Positions 1 to 9,404 of a stretch of DNA of 64,000 nucleotides are shown here, piece by piece. Within the stretch, counting starts at the first letter, position 1; the number at the start of each line of letters is the position of its first letter. Source of the DNA: Ureibacillus manganicus DSM 26584 (GTDB lineage: Bacteria > Bacillota > Bacilli > Bacillales_A > Planococcaceae); NCBI RefSeq assembly GCF_000772945.1, contig NZ_JPVN01000005.1:1-64000 (forward strand), given 5' to 3'. The notes beneath the pieces are model-generated. The model saw only the letters and a list, made by a program, of their open reading frames with translations. It had not been told where the DNA came from and ran no database searches. The position numbers and the translations under genes were made by a program.

Positions 1-70
1 CTCTTTGGGCACATAGAGGCCTTCTATGTTACTTTTCGCTGCATCGTTTCTCTCTTTGGGCACATAAGTT
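1..70. repeat. Edge of a 51-bp tandem repeat
   Basis: CTCTTTGGGCACATA occurs at 1-15 and again at 52-66, a period of 51 bp. The intervening unit holds a small dyad, CATAGA/TCTATG around a 5-nt loop. Only one full unit and the start of the next are inside the window, so copy number is unknown. It does not resemble the 52-bp array near 19 kb. Confidence 0.5.
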
Positions 71-111
71 GATTCTGCTTTTGTATCTATATTTCTTAGG
101 GATAGAATGTC

Positions 112-143
112 AAAAGGGTACAATCCACAGATTGCACCCTTTT
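112..143 (-). terminator. Terminator after ypgR
   Basis: AAAAGGGT-a-CAATC and GATTG-c-ACCCTTTT form a stem with one mismatch and a 4-nt loop, just past the ypgR stop on the minus strand and followed there by CCCTTTTGACA. The arms resemble those of the hairpin at 63294-63332. Confidence 0.75.
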
Positions 144-156
144 CCCTTACTAATTA

Positions 157-1275
157 TTAATTATCTCTTTCCGTCATTTGCTTCCAAACAGAACCTTTTG
201 CTTCTTCACCTTGTTCAATGCGAGCAATTGCCATTTTCACTTGCAGTTTTACTTCAAATTCGGGATCATTCTCGGCTTCTTGTAAAGCGGGTAAACTTTC
301 TTCCGTTCCTGTTTCATAAAGATACATTGCCGCACGCCAGCGGACCAATTTATTTTTATCTTTTAAGGCTTGAATCATTGCCGGCTCAAATTCAACTAAT
401 CCTAAGTCACTCATACAGTCCCCAGCAGTTCTACGGACAGCTGCACTTTTATCGTTTAATGCGCAAGAAAGTAGCGGAACTACCGCTACATTCTCAATCA
501 TCCCTAAATAAACAGTTGCTAAACGTCGAATCGACATTTGTTCATCTTCTAATGCTCTTTCTAGTAAAGGGAGATCATCTATTTCCGGATCAGGTAGTTG
601 ATCTAATAATTGATAACGCTTTTGCCAATCCTCTGCACTCTCGAATTGTTCTAATGTTACTTTTTCACGTTCAAGGGAAATTGTCTCTTTCGTATTAGCA
701 CCCTCAACAATCTCTTGTACACGAGCTTCTGGGTAAGTTGCATAAATTTCCGTTAAGATGCTTTGGGCAATTTCTTCTTTATCACCATAACGAACGCCAA
801 AATCAACCCATTTTCTTTCTAATATATAATTTTCATCATTTTTCTCAATTTGAATGGATTGAAAAGCTTGCACAAAGCGCTCGCCAGTTGAAATTCTTTG
901 TTCAGATGACGAATCAAATACTTTTATTTGAAGAGGGATACCTCTAAACATTTGAACATGCACAAAAACCTCACCGAAATGATCTACTACTTGCTCATTC
1001 TGTGCAACTTCTTCGCCTTTCTCACCTAATGCTTTACGAATACTGGATAAAATAGATTCCCAAGTAAACTTAGCATTTCGTTCAATTGCTAAAAAATCTG
1101 CTACATGGTATACCCCTTTTACACCATCCACATTCAAGATTGCTTGTATTTCTTGAGGGGCACTAGATCCATTGTCTTTTGTATAATTAAAACTTTTTCC
1201 AAATGGAAGTTCTTCATCTACTACAACTTTCATTGAATTTGGACTTGGCGTTGGTTCAATTGTTACGATTTTCAT
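157..1275 (-). CDS. ypgR: YpgR / conserved virulence factor C-like, Nfu_N plus HEAT repeats
   Basis: A 372-residue cytosolic protein. Residues 1-90 form an Nfu/NifU N-terminal scaffold-type domain (start MKIVTIEPTPSPNSMKVVV), and residues ~200-360 are helical repeats of HEAT/PBS-lyase type with recurring LxxALxDxxxxVRRxA patterns. The family is known as YpgR in B. subtilis and CvfC in staphylococci; its biochemical role is unsettled. The C-terminal CxxC of true Nfu iron-sulfur scaffolds is absent, so I infer a protein-binding role rather than cluster assembly. The start has GGAGAG seven bases upstream. It follows yfmR by 12 bp, so the two are probably co-transcribed, with the terminator at 112-143 ending the unit. 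Confidence 0.85.
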   Translation of the reverse strand: MKIVTIEPTPSPNSMKVVVDEELPFGKSFNYTKDNGSSAPQEIQAILNVDGVKGVYHVADFLAIERNAKFTWESILSSIRKALGEKGEEVAQNEQVVDHFGEVFVHVQMFRGIPLQIKVFDSSSEQRISTGERFVQAFQSIQIEKNDENYILERKWVDFGVRYGDKEEIAQSILTEIYATYPEARVQEIVEGANTKETISLEREKVTLEQFESAEDWQKRYQLLDQLPDPEIDDLPLLERALEDEQMSIRRLATVYLGMIENVAVVPLLSCALNDKSAAVRRTAGDCMSDLGLVEFEPAMIQALKDKNKLVRWRAAMYLYETGTEESLPALQEAENDPEFEVKLQVKMAIARIEQGEEAKGSVWKQMTERDN

Positions 1276-1287
1276 ATTGTATCTCTC

Positions 1288-3174
1288 CTATCCATTTACG
1301 ATTTCTTCAAGGTAAGACCATCGTTCAATTAATCGTTCATATTCTTTGTTTAGCTCAGCTAAGTGGTCAGTTAGTTGTTGTAATTTTGTATAATCGGAGC
1401 CAGCAGTAGCTATCTCTGCTTCTGTTTTCTCAATATCTTCTTCCACTTTTGAAATTGAATCACTCATCGTTTCCCATTCTTTTTGTTCTTTGAATGTTAA
1501 CTTTTTCTTATCACTTTTTGTCTTTTGTTGCTTCGGCTTTTCCTCTTTTTCTTCTTTACTTTCTTGTTTTACGACAAATGACTGTTTCTCTAAATAATCT
1601 GAATAGACGTCTAAGCTTTCATCCACATTTCCTTTACCGTCCAATATCCAAAGTTTCCTTGCTATTCGATCTAGGAAAAAGCGGTCATGTGAAATAGTAA
1701 TAACGACTCCTGGGAAATGTTCGATAAAGTCCTCAAGTACCCCTAATGTCTCAATATCTAAATCATTTGTAGGCTCATCCAGTAATAGAACATTCGGTTG
1801 CTCCATTAACAAACGTAATAAATGAAGTCTTTTTCTTTCCCCACCAGATAACTTACCAATTGGTGTTCCGTGAGTATGTAAAGGGAATAAAAACTTCTCT
1901 AGCATTTGTGCGGCTGAATAACGTACACCTTCCGAATCTGTAATATCATTCGAAGTTTCTCGTATATATTCTATCATTCTTGCGTTTTCATTCATGGCTG
2001 GAAGTACTTGTTTAAAATGAGCTCGTTTAACTGTCGAACCGACAATAACCTCACCAGCATCAGGTTCTAGTTCACCTGCTAGTATATTTAGTAAAGTTGA
2101 CTTACCATAACCATTTGATCCGATAATACCGATTCGATCACCTTGACTTAGTAAAAAGTCGAAATCCTTTAAAATGACACGTTCACCAAAAGCTTTTGAT
2201 AAATTCTCACCTTCTAAAACCTTTTTCCCAAGGCGAGTTGTTGCTAGTGACAATTCTAAATTTGCATCATTTGAACCTCGCTCGATTTGGGAATCCAAAT
2301 CTTCAAACCGTTGAACTCTTGCCTTTTGCTTCGTCGTACGGGCTTTTGCTCCACGTCGAATCCATTTCAATTCTGAACGGTAGCGGTTTCGTAATTTATC
2401 TTGCGTTGCAGCTTGCATTTCTTCACGTATAGCACGAGACTCTAAATAATCCCCGTAGCTTCCTGTATGTCGATAGAGCGTCTGATTTGCAAGTTCATAG
2501 ATGTGAGTAGATACTTCATCTAAAAAGTAACGATCGTGAGTAATAAAAATGACCGCCCCTTTTAAACGAGTAACCATCTCTTGGAGCCATTCAGTCGATT
2601 GCACATCCAAATGGTTAGTAGGCTCGTCTAATAAGTACAAATCTGCTGGTTCAATTAATACCTTTGCAAGTGCCACTCTTTTTTGCTGACCACCAGATAG
2701 GTTAGAAACTTTTTCATCATACATATCGATACCAAGCTTAGTTAACGATTGCTTAGCTAATGCATTGACATCCCAAGCTTTTTCAGAATCCATTTGTTGT
2801 TGTAACCGGAATAGCGTAGTTTGTAATTGTTCTGAATCCGGATTCTTAGATAATTGTGCAACTGTATCTTCATACTCTCGATTTAATTTCACTATAGGAG
2901 AATCACTAGAGAATACCGCTTGTAAGACAGTTTCATCTTCTGTAAATTGCGGTTCTTGAGGTAAATGGGCAATTCGATACTTATTTGGATGATCTATTTC
3001 TATCGTATCAGCATCTTGTATACCTGCTAAAATCGATAATAGCGTCGACTTACCTGTTCCATTGATACCGATTAATCCCGCGCGTTCACCCTCATAAATT
3101 GTAAATTCTATATTTTTAAACAGGGTCTTGTCCCCTACCGTCTTAGTTAAGTTTGAAACTATTAAATGGCTCAT
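1288..3174 (-). CDS. yfmR: ABC-F family ATPase, YfmR/Uup-like
   Basis: A 628-residue soluble ABC-F protein with two nucleotide-binding domains and no membrane segments. Domain 1 has Walker A GINGTGKST (36-44), signature LSGGQ (159-163) and Walker B ending DEPTNHLD (183-190). A charged linker follows (~240-310). Domain 2 has GSNGYGKST (352-360), a second LSGGERKR and DEPTNDLD. The last ~90 residues, from about 540, are a lysine/glutamate-rich coiled coil typical of Uup/YfmR. ABC-F proteins bind ribosomes at the E-site; Uup/YfmR members help ribosomes stalled on difficult sequences and are housekeeping rather than drug-resistance members. That subfamily assignment rests on the C-terminal tail and length. 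GAAGGA precedes the ATG. It heads a two-gene unit with ypgR. Confidence 0.88.
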   Translation of the reverse strand: MSHLIVSNLTKTVGDKTLFKNIEFTIYEGERAGLIGINGTGKSTLLSILAGIQDADTIEIDHPNKYRIAHLPQEPQFTEDETVLQAVFSSDSPIVKLNREYEDTVAQLSKNPDSEQLQTTLFRLQQQMDSEKAWDVNALAKQSLTKLGIDMYDEKVSNLSGGQQKRVALAKVLIEPADLYLLDEPTNHLDVQSTEWLQEMVTRLKGAVIFITHDRYFLDEVSTHIYELANQTLYRHTGSYGDYLESRAIREEMQAATQDKLRNRYRSELKWIRRGAKARTTKQKARVQRFEDLDSQIERGSNDANLELSLATTRLGKKVLEGENLSKAFGERVILKDFDFLLSQGDRIGIIGSNGYGKSTLLNILAGELEPDAGEVIVGSTVKRAHFKQVLPAMNENARMIEYIRETSNDITDSEGVRYSAAQMLEKFLFPLHTHGTPIGKLSGGERKRLHLLRLLMEQPNVLLLDEPTNDLDIETLGVLEDFIEHFPGVVITISHDRFFLDRIARKLWILDGKGNVDESLDVYSDYLEKQSFVVKQESKEEKEEKPKQQKTKSDKKKLTFKEQKEWETMSDSISKVEEDIEKTEAEIATAGSDYTKLQQLTDHLAELNKEYERLIERWSYLEEIVNG

Positions 3175-3357
3175 AAAATTCCTTCTCTTTCCTTTTTGCT
3201 ATAGAATTAAAGATTTTTCATTTTTCATGCATTGGCAACAATGAAAAACCTTCCATCAGCTTTCTGTTCTTTATATTATAACTAATATTGCAGTAGAAAG
3301 CATTTAACACAAATTGAATTGTGTTACCTCTTTTAATAGTCATCTATAAAGTAGGGC

Positions 3358-3386
3358 AAAAAAAAAAGCCTACGCAGAACGTAAGC
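3358..3386 (-). terminator. Terminator of the 3414 lipoprotein gene
   Basis: GCCTACG (3368-3374) pairs with CGTAAGC (3380-3386) with one internal mismatch and a 5-nt loop. Read on the minus strand it is followed by a run of nine T. Confidence 0.75.
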
Positions 3387-3413
3387 TCTTAAGCATATTA
3401 ATAAATGAAACAA

Positions 3414-4499
3414 TTAGTATAGATTTATTTTATTAATTTCCTTCACTTTTGCTCTACCAGGTTTGGAACCAATTATACTTCCTTCTATGGTTGCTACAAT
3501 TTTATCACCAGGAATGAATTCTTTTGTATCAACACCCTCTAAAACTGTAAACTCATAAACAAAGTGTTCAAAATTCATATGCTCAATTTCATCTTTTACC
3601 CATTCGTAATCGAGCATTGTGAGATCTTCACCAATAAGTAGTTCATCATCTTTTATTTTCAATACATAACCCAAAACAGTATCTGTTAATTGTACATTTT
3701 CCTTAATAGCAGATTGTTCGATGATATAGTTTGCTATATTCGTAAACTTAATGCCATCTAAACTTGTATCACAATCACTCCATTGAAATTCTCGTTGGCC
3801 TCCATTAATTTTCACTAAAAGATTGTAAGTTATTGAATCATCGTTATTACAGGAACTCTTAAACTCTTTTTCACCTAAATAATTCGCATAAACTAATTTT
3901 TTATACACCTCTTGCTTTACATCCGTTGCAATGTTTACATCTACAGTACTCGTACTGATTTCGTTCTCCTCGTTTAAACCATACTTCAACTCAAATTCAA
4001 ACAAATCTTGTTGGCTCATGTTGTAGTTAATTTGCAAAAGTTCTTGTAATCCATAATATTCATCGTTACAGTCAACCGCTATATATGTCGTATTTGTAGG
4101 ATTCATTTCCTCAATCAGCTTGCCACAATGATAGGTTGTAATTTCTCCACTTCCAAATTTGTCACGAGTTGAGTCATGTGTCACTTGAAGTGTCCCACCA
4201 TCGTAACTTATATCCTCTACAATCGGGTCACCTTCAATAGTATAGTGCACAATCCGCAATTCAGAAGGAACTCTATTTTGTGCATTATCATAAAACTGAG
4301 TCATCTTTTCCAATCCTTCAATATTTCCATGACTATTTACAATATCAACATTACTTACACCCTTAACGTTAAGTTTAGAGTTATTATCAATTGTTGATGG
4401 CTGTTCTTCACTACTAGTTGATTCGATTTGACTATTACAAGCTGCTAACATAACAACAAAAAGCGTGAGGAAAATCATATATAAACAAATTTTTCTCAT
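3414..4499 (-). CDS. Lipoprotein of unknown function
   Basis: 361 residues starting at the ATG at 4499, which has GGAG seven bases upstream; the longer frame to 4520 lacks a ribosome site. Residues 1-20 are a type II signal peptide ending VVMLAA, with the lipidated Cys at 21 (lipobox LAAC), so the mature protein should be anchored outside the membrane. The rest is acidic and polar, has four further cysteines in the mature part and ends in a beta-rich region. I recognise no domain. It is a single-gene unit with its own terminator. Confidence 0.75.
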   Translation of the reverse strand: MRKICLYMIFLTLFVVMLAACNSQIESTSSEEQPSTIDNNSKLNVKGVSNVDIVNSHGNIEGLEKMTQFYDNAQNRVPSELRIVHYTIEGDPIVEDISYDGGTLQVTHDSTRDKFGSGEITTYHCGKLIEEMNPTNTTYIAVDCNDEYYGLQELLQINYNMSQQDLFEFELKYGLNEENEISTSTVDVNIATDVKQEVYKKLVYANYLGEKEFKSSCNNDDSITYNLLVKINGGQREFQWSDCDTSLDGIKFTNIANYIIEQSAIKENVQLTDTVLGYVLKIKDDELLIGEDLTMLDYEWVKDEIEHMNFEHFVYEFTVLEGVDTKEFIPGDKIVATIEGSIIGSKPGRAKVKEINKINLY

Positions 4500-4635
4500 T
4501 CCAATCTCCAATCTGAGCATATTAAAATCAACACAAATAATTCCGGTTAAATTATCCTATCGTTAAATAGACGTTTGTGATGGGAAATAGTCACACTAAG
4601 TATATTCCGAAGAAAACAAAAGAAAGCTCGATTAA

Positions 4636-5259
4636 TCAAGCTTCCCCTTTAATTTCCATCTTAAGTTGTTGCAAAAACGATATCATAAAGGCGTGCCTTT
4701 CCTCTGCCATTTGTTTTCCTTTTACTGTTGTCATTAAATCTTTTAGCAGTAAAAGTTTTTCATAAAAATGGGTCACAGATGCAGTAGATTTACTACGGTA
4801 GTCGTCTTCTGACATTTGTAACCTCACTTCCTCTGACTCGTCATACAATTTACGCCCCTTTGCTCCACCATAAGCAAAAGTTCTAGCAATCCCAATTGCA
4901 CCTATTGCGTCTAAACGATCAGCATCTCTAACTATTTTTGCTTCAATCGTTGTTACTGGAAGTTCGTTTCCTCCATTAAATGAAACACTCGCAATAATAT
5001 CTCGAATATGTTGTTTTTTATCCTCACTAATTTCTAATTCATTAATTAATTGTTGTTCAAGATCTTTGCTTTCGCTATATTTTTTATCACTTACATCATG
5101 TAACAATACAGCTAAACGAACAATTTCTTTATCACAAGAAGCTTCGCTTGCTAAGATAGCTTCAGCATTTTGCAAAACTCGCATAATATGATCAAAATCA
5201 TGACTAGCGTCAAATTGTTCATAAATAATTTTTACTTTCTCTTTCATTGATTCAATCAT
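4636..5259 (-). CDS. ypgQ: HD-domain phosphohydrolase, YpgQ-like
   Basis: 207 residues from the ATG at 5259, preceded by GAGGGAG; a TTG seven codons upstream would place that ribosome site inside the gene. It is an HD-superfamily metal-dependent phosphohydrolase. Ligands visible are H in the HDFDHIMRV segment (~27-35), the HD pair in LLHDVSD (~60) and a later D in RDADRLDAIGAIG (~125-135). B. subtilis YpgQ, the closest family by motif and size, hydrolyses nucleotides and has been reported to cleave pyrophosphate from dATP. In B. subtilis ypgQ and ypgR are neighbours; here two other genes separate them. It is divergent from the DoxX gene. Confidence 0.8.
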   Translation of the reverse strand: MIESMKEKVKIIYEQFDASHDFDHIMRVLQNAEAILASEASCDKEIVRLAVLLHDVSDKKYSESKDLEQQLINELEISEDKKQHIRDIIASVSFNGGNELPVTTIEAKIVRDADRLDAIGAIGIARTFAYGGAKGRKLYDESEEVRLQMSEDDYRSKSTASVTHFYEKLLLLKDLMTTVKGKQMAEERHAFMISFLQQLKMEIKGEA

Positions 5260-5370
5260 GTTATCTTGACTCCCTCTCAAAGATAAATATCTTTTCCTAT
5301 ATTTTGTATTATAGTTGGACTGGCTATAATAAACTAGTTTTAAAGAGTGTAAAATCGAAAGGAGATTATT

Positions 5371-5769
5371 CTGAAGGCAAACGAATTTGGTACTTTTCTC
5401 ATCCGTATTGTTTTAGGTGCGACGTTTTTATTACATGGACTAGCTAAATATCAAGAGGGTATTGGTGTCGTTCAAGATCGTTTTTTAAACTACAACATCC
5501 CTTATGCAGATTATGTAGCTTACGGTGTGACGTTTGTTGAAATCGTTGGTGGTCTATTTATGATTATTGGTTTCACTACTCGTTTTGTTGCCACATTGTT
5601 CTCAATCATTATGATCGGTGCCATTGTTTATGTAAAATTTGAAATAGGATTCTTACAAGGCTACGAAATCGATGTATTATTACTAGCCATGTCAATGGCC
5701 TTATTAGTTGCTGGAAGTAGATTCATTGCCCTGGATAATTTTTTTGTAGAGAGAAAGAAAAAGAAATAA
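5371..5769 (+). CDS. DoxX family membrane protein with an apparent CTG start
   Basis: A four-helix DoxX/YfiD-type membrane protein. The open frame runs from a stop at 5350 to 5769 with no ATG, GTG or TTG before 5527. A start at 5527 would remove the first helix and the conserved motif GATFLLHGLAKYQ. The codon CTG at 5371 lies six bases after a full AAAGGAG (5360-5366) and gives a normal-sized 132-residue protein beginning L/M-KANEFGTFLIRIVLG. Helices lie near 8-26, 50-70, 75-92 and 98-115. DoxX proteins are linked to quinone or thiol redox, but this member's role is unknown. A substitution of A by C in the start codon, or a sequencing error, would look the same. Confidence 0.8.
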   Translation: MKANEFGTFLIRIVLGATFLLHGLAKYQEGIGVVQDRFLNYNIPYADYVAYGVTFVEIVGGLFMIIGFTTRFVATLFSIIMIGAIVYVKFEIGFLQGYEIDVLLLAMSMALLVAGSRFIALDNFFVERKKKK

Positions 5770-5883
5770 ATACTAAGTTGTTTTATCACTCTGGCTTGTT
5801 GATTGTTTAATCACAAGCTTTTTATTTTGGTTGAAACGTTCTTCAATTTTATACGACTAATTCACAAAAGGAGATGAAAGTCA

Positions 5884-6453
5884 TTGAAAAGCAAATGGAT
5901 CATAACTCTTGTTGTCCTAGTGTTTATGTTATTTGGCTGTGGAACAGGAGAACAAACTAACGGAAATTCATCGAATTATGACATAGAAAATGTAACAGAA
6001 GGTATTATAGAAGATGGGCAATTCTCATTTAAACTTACGAGTGAAAAAGCTGTCTATCAAGTTGGGGAACCCTTACAAATTCAAGCTGTGCTTACATATA
6101 TAGGCGATCAAGCTTCTATTACAATTTCACACGCAGCATCACCAATTTGGCTGTTGACAACAAATTTAACAGAAGATTATCAATTTCAAGCTGCCATGAA
6201 CGAACCTTTAATTTTTACAGAGCTTAAAAAAGACGTTCCATTAATTGAAGAATATCAATTCTCAGGCGGCACTTATTACGATGGAGCCCCAGGTAAGCCA
6301 TATAGTGACGAAGTGTTTATGCAAATAGCTGAAGGAAAATTCCCTCCTGGACAATATGAAATTAAAGGAAGAACAGATTTTGCAGTTGGTGAAGATATTT
6401 CAGTTAACACTGTAAATTTAGAAACCTCTATTATCTTTACTGTGATTGAATAG
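5884..6453 (+). CDS. Lipoprotein with an Ig-like, possibly BsuPI-type domain
   Basis: 189 residues, TTG start with AAAGGAG ten bases upstream. A signal peptide with lipobox LFGC puts the lipidated cysteine at 19. Residues ~40-185 are beta-rich, with YQVGEPLQIQAVLTYIG and a closing block on the pattern of Ig-like protease-inhibitor folds (BsuPI type); this resemblance is by eye only. It lies 115 bp after the DoxX gene and is followed by a terminator hairpin. Function unknown. Confidence 0.7.
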   Translation: MKSKWIITLVVLVFMLFGCGTGEQTNGNSSNYDIENVTEGIIEDGQFSFKLTSEKAVYQVGEPLQIQAVLTYIGDQASITISHAASPIWLLTTNLTEDYQFQAAMNEPLIFTELKKDVPLIEEYQFSGGTYYDGAPGKPYSDEVFMQIAEGKFPPGQYEIKGRTDFAVGEDISVNTVNLETSIIFTVIE

Positions 6454-6462
6454 TACTAAAAT

Positions 6463-6483
6463 AGGAGAGCATTTTGCTCTCCT
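6463..6483. terminator. Hairpin terminator after the 5884 lipoprotein
   Basis: AGGAGAGCA (6463-6471) pairs perfectly with TGCTCTCCT (6475-6483) around a 3-nt loop, followed by TTCAATATTT. On the other strand it is followed by ATTTTAG, so it may also act for the convergent exporter gene. Confidence 0.75.
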
Positions 6484-6593
6484 TTCAATATTTAAATCAC
6501 ATTTTTTAACAAATTTTCACGTTAGAACCATTAATACAATAAAATAGAAACAATCATGAAAATACCCTTTTAAGACCACTCTTAATACTGTTT

Positions 6594-8324
6594 TTAAGTT
6601 GTCAGCTGTTGCTCAGCGTAATTTCTATAGATCTCATGATTAGCGATCAATTCGTCATGTTTACCCATCCCAGTAATTCGACCTTTTTCAATAAAAATAA
6701 TTTTATCTGCATCAACAATCGTTGATAATCGATGGGCGATTACGAATGTCGTTCTTCCCTTCATTAGTTGTGTAAGCGCCTCTTGTACGACACTTTCTGA
6801 TTCACTATCTAAACTTGCGGTTGCTTCATCCATTAATAAGATTTTGGGATTTCTTAAAAATGCCCGCGCAATAGCAATTCTTTGTCTTTGTCCACCCGAT
6901 AACTTTACACCTCGTTCACCCACTTCTGTATGCAGCCCATATGGGAAAGCTCGGATGAATTCTTCTGCATATGCCATTTTAGCAACATCCCACAGCTGTT
7001 CGTCTGAAATATCTTCAGAAAGTCCATAGCATAGATTATCACGAATTGTTCCAGCTAACATAGCACTCTCTTGCGATACATAGCCAATTTGAGTTCTCCA
7101 TGACTCTAGTGAAAGTTGATGGATGGACATATCTCCAATTCGAATTTGTCCTTCTGATGGCTCATAATACCTTTCTATTAAAGAGAATAGCGTTGATTTT
7201 CCGCCTCCACTAGGACCTGCAAAGGCAACCATATCACCTGAACGAGCTTCGAATGATACATCTTGAATAACAGGATGTTCTTCATCATAGCTAAATGAAA
7301 CATGTTCAAATACAATCGATTCGTTCGTTATTTGTAATTCAACACCAATTTGACCGTTTTCAAGAGGGATATTTAATATTTCAATTATCCTTTCTGTTGC
7401 ACCTTTTGCTTTAGATAGTTCCGTAAAGAACATTGCAAAAGCCGTAATCGGATAAATAATTTGGAATAAATATAACAAGAAGGCAACAAGGGAACCTGTG
7501 GTCATAGAACCTTCTGCAACACGAACTCCACCATACCCAATGATGACCACAATCACAATCATGACAATCGTGTACATGATTGGTGATATAAGGGCAAATA
7601 TTTTCGCCTCTTTTAAACCAAATTTAAATAAATTCTTAATCCCTTTAAAACCTTTGTTTTCTTCATAAACTTCTGCATTGGAAGATTTCATTAAACGAAT
7701 TTCACTAAGAGTTTGTTGAATATTTCCTGTAAAAGTTGCTGTTTCGTCTTGAAGACTTCGTGAAATTTTAGCCATTTTCGAGCCAAGTGGAATCATAATA
7801 ATTGCTGTGACTGGAACAGATATAAACATAATTAAAGTCATCTTCCAATCCATAATAAAGAGGACAATAATCGCACCAATAATTGAAATTAACCCTGAAA
7901 TAAAGTTTGGGAAATGCTGTGAAATTAAATCTTTCACAATACCTGTATCATTAACTACACGACTTACTGTTTCACCACTTTGCTGCTTGTCAAAATAGGA
8001 AACTGGTAATCGTATTAGTTTTTTCCACATCATTTCGCGTAAATTGGCCACCACTTTTTGTCCAACATAGCTTAGTAAATACATAGATGTCCCATCAATG
8101 ATGGCTTGAAGAATAAAAACTGCAACAATCGCAATGACAATAACAATATTAATCGATGAAACTGCAAATCCATCAACAATTTCCCTTGTTAGAAGTGGTA
8201 TTGCTAGGCCAAATATTGTTGTAATAATACTTAGTAAAAAACCAAAAATCAGTTGCATTTTAGGCAAGCCAGCTTTAGCGATCAACGATTTAAAAGATGT
8301 GATTGAACCTTCTTGATTAATCAT
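6594..8324 (-). CDS. ABC multidrug exporter half-transporter, BmrA-like
   Basis: 576 residues: a six-helix type IV ABC exporter membrane domain (1-~320) fused to a nucleotide-binding domain (~335-576), working as a homodimer. Visible ATPase motifs are Walker A GPSGGGKST (near 370), Q-loop YVSQES, signature LSGGQRQR, Walker B ILLMDEATASLD and the switch His in FVIAHRLST. Length and layout match Bacillus BmrA/YvcC, LmrA-type exporters of hydrophobic drugs or lipids; the substrate cannot be read from sequence. The start has AGGAG seven bases upstream. It is a single gene, convergent with the lipoprotein at 5884. Confidence 0.88.
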   Translation of the reverse strand: MINQEGSITSFKSLIAKAGLPKMQLIFGFLLSIITTIFGLAIPLLTREIVDGFAVSSINIVIVIAIVAVFILQAIIDGTSMYLLSYVGQKVVANLREMMWKKLIRLPVSYFDKQQSGETVSRVVNDTGIVKDLISQHFPNFISGLISIIGAIIVLFIMDWKMTLIMFISVPVTAIIMIPLGSKMAKISRSLQDETATFTGNIQQTLSEIRLMKSSNAEVYEENKGFKGIKNLFKFGLKEAKIFALISPIMYTIVMIVIVVIIGYGGVRVAEGSMTTGSLVAFLLYLFQIIYPITAFAMFFTELSKAKGATERIIEILNIPLENGQIGVELQITNESIVFEHVSFSYDEEHPVIQDVSFEARSGDMVAFAGPSGGGKSTLFSLIERYYEPSEGQIRIGDMSIHQLSLESWRTQIGYVSQESAMLAGTIRDNLCYGLSEDISDEQLWDVAKMAYAEEFIRAFPYGLHTEVGERGVKLSGGQRQRIAIARAFLRNPKILLMDEATASLDSESESVVQEALTQLMKGRTTFVIAHRLSTIVDADKIIFIEKGRITGMGKHDELIANHEIYRNYAEQQLTT

Positions 8325-8539
8325 CTTATTTCTCCTATTAATCTCAATATTTAAATATCTGCAGTTTCTAGTAAAAGTGATCTACTAGAAACAAAATCAT
8401 GAAAATGCAATAAATTGTCTCGTATATGTAATTTTAATTTTTTTCCAATTATTCTTTTCCATTATATACTAATGGAAAAATGAACACTATTAGAAAGCTA
8501 CTCTTAATGACTTAGTTAGAAAAAATATGATTTTGTAGT

Positions 8540-9253
8540 TCAAGTCACTTTTTCTATAAACTCAACAGATTCAGCTTTATATGTTTTCCCTTCCCAAATA
8601 TATTTAATTTTTAGTTCGCCTATACTAGCTTCCGGAATAGCTACAAATACAGTTGTATAGCCAAACAGAACACCATTTTCCACTTTATAATCCTCTAATG
8701 ATCCTACTGCAGGAGACTCATTCAAAAATTGATAATCAAATTGCATTAAGTCCACAAAATACTTCATGTTATTTATTTCAACCATAACCTCATTGCCTTC
8801 TCCTCCAATATTTACAAGTCTTTTTACTGCATCATTAATGGATTCAACCGGTACTTCTTGATATCTTTTATTAGGATCTTTGAATTGATTCAAAACATGA
8901 ATTTCTTTAGTAGATAGTCCAGAACCTGAACCAGTAATCAGCGAAACAATTACATCCTTTAACCCGTCCCCATTAATATCCTCATGAAACAATTTTGGTG
9001 CAAACTTAGCATTGTACCAATTTGGAAAATTGTAGAATAATTCCCCACCAACACTATCCACCCCACCACCTATTTGGATGGTAAAGTTTTTAGTAGCCAC
9101 CCCATCTATCTTGTCTGCAATTAGAAATATGTTTTCATACCATAAATCAGATATTATGTGAGAAGTAACAACTCTCTGAGCCGCATATGGATTTCCATTA
9201 GGCCAAACGAAAAAAAATATAAATAAACCAATATTAAACATTTTCATTTTCAT
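8540..9253 (-). CDS. Secreted protein with a calcium-loop-like DxNxDGxxD motif
   Basis: 237 residues if it starts at the ATG at 9253, with AAGGAG eight bases upstream. A GTG at 9262 lies too close to that site; ATGs at 9247 and 9241 are also possible. A hydrophobic segment (6-17) followed by Pro and Ala-Ala looks like a signal peptide, without a lipobox. Residues 92-100 read DINGDGLKD, the FG-GAP/EF-hand type calcium loop, followed by GSGSG. No family recognised. It has no partner in the same operon. Confidence 0.65.
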   Translation of the reverse strand: MKMKMFNIGLFIFFFVWPNGNPYAAQRVVTSHIISDLWYENIFLIADKIDGVATKNFTIQIGGGVDSVGGELFYNFPNWYNAKFAPKLFHEDINGDGLKDVIVSLITGSGSGLSTKEIHVLNQFKDPNKRYQEVPVESINDAVKRLVNIGGEGNEVMVEINNMKYFVDLMQFDYQFLNESPAVGSLEDYKVENGVLFGYTTVFVAIPEASIGELKIKYIWEGKTYKAESVEFIEKVT

Positions 9254-9333
9254 TATCCTCACTCCTTCTTTTTTAAATTCTCCTAAAAGGAGAGAATAAT
9301 AAGCATCTTAAACAAAATCCTTACAACAAAAAA

Positions 9334-9380
9334 AATTAAGAAGATATGTGTTCTAAAATAGAACATATATCCTCTTAATT
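9334..9380 (-). terminator. Terminator of fhs
   Basis: AATTAAGA and TCTTAATT form the base, and ATATGTGTTCTA pairs with TAGAACATATAT above a small internal loop. On the minus strand the hairpin is followed by T8. Confidence 0.85.
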
Positions 9381-9404
9381 ACTAAGATTTATTTAAATAT
9401 CAAG

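Noticed and set aside
69-698. 209-codon ORF on the plus strand
   Set aside because: It is antisense to ypgR, which has clear domains and a ribosome site.
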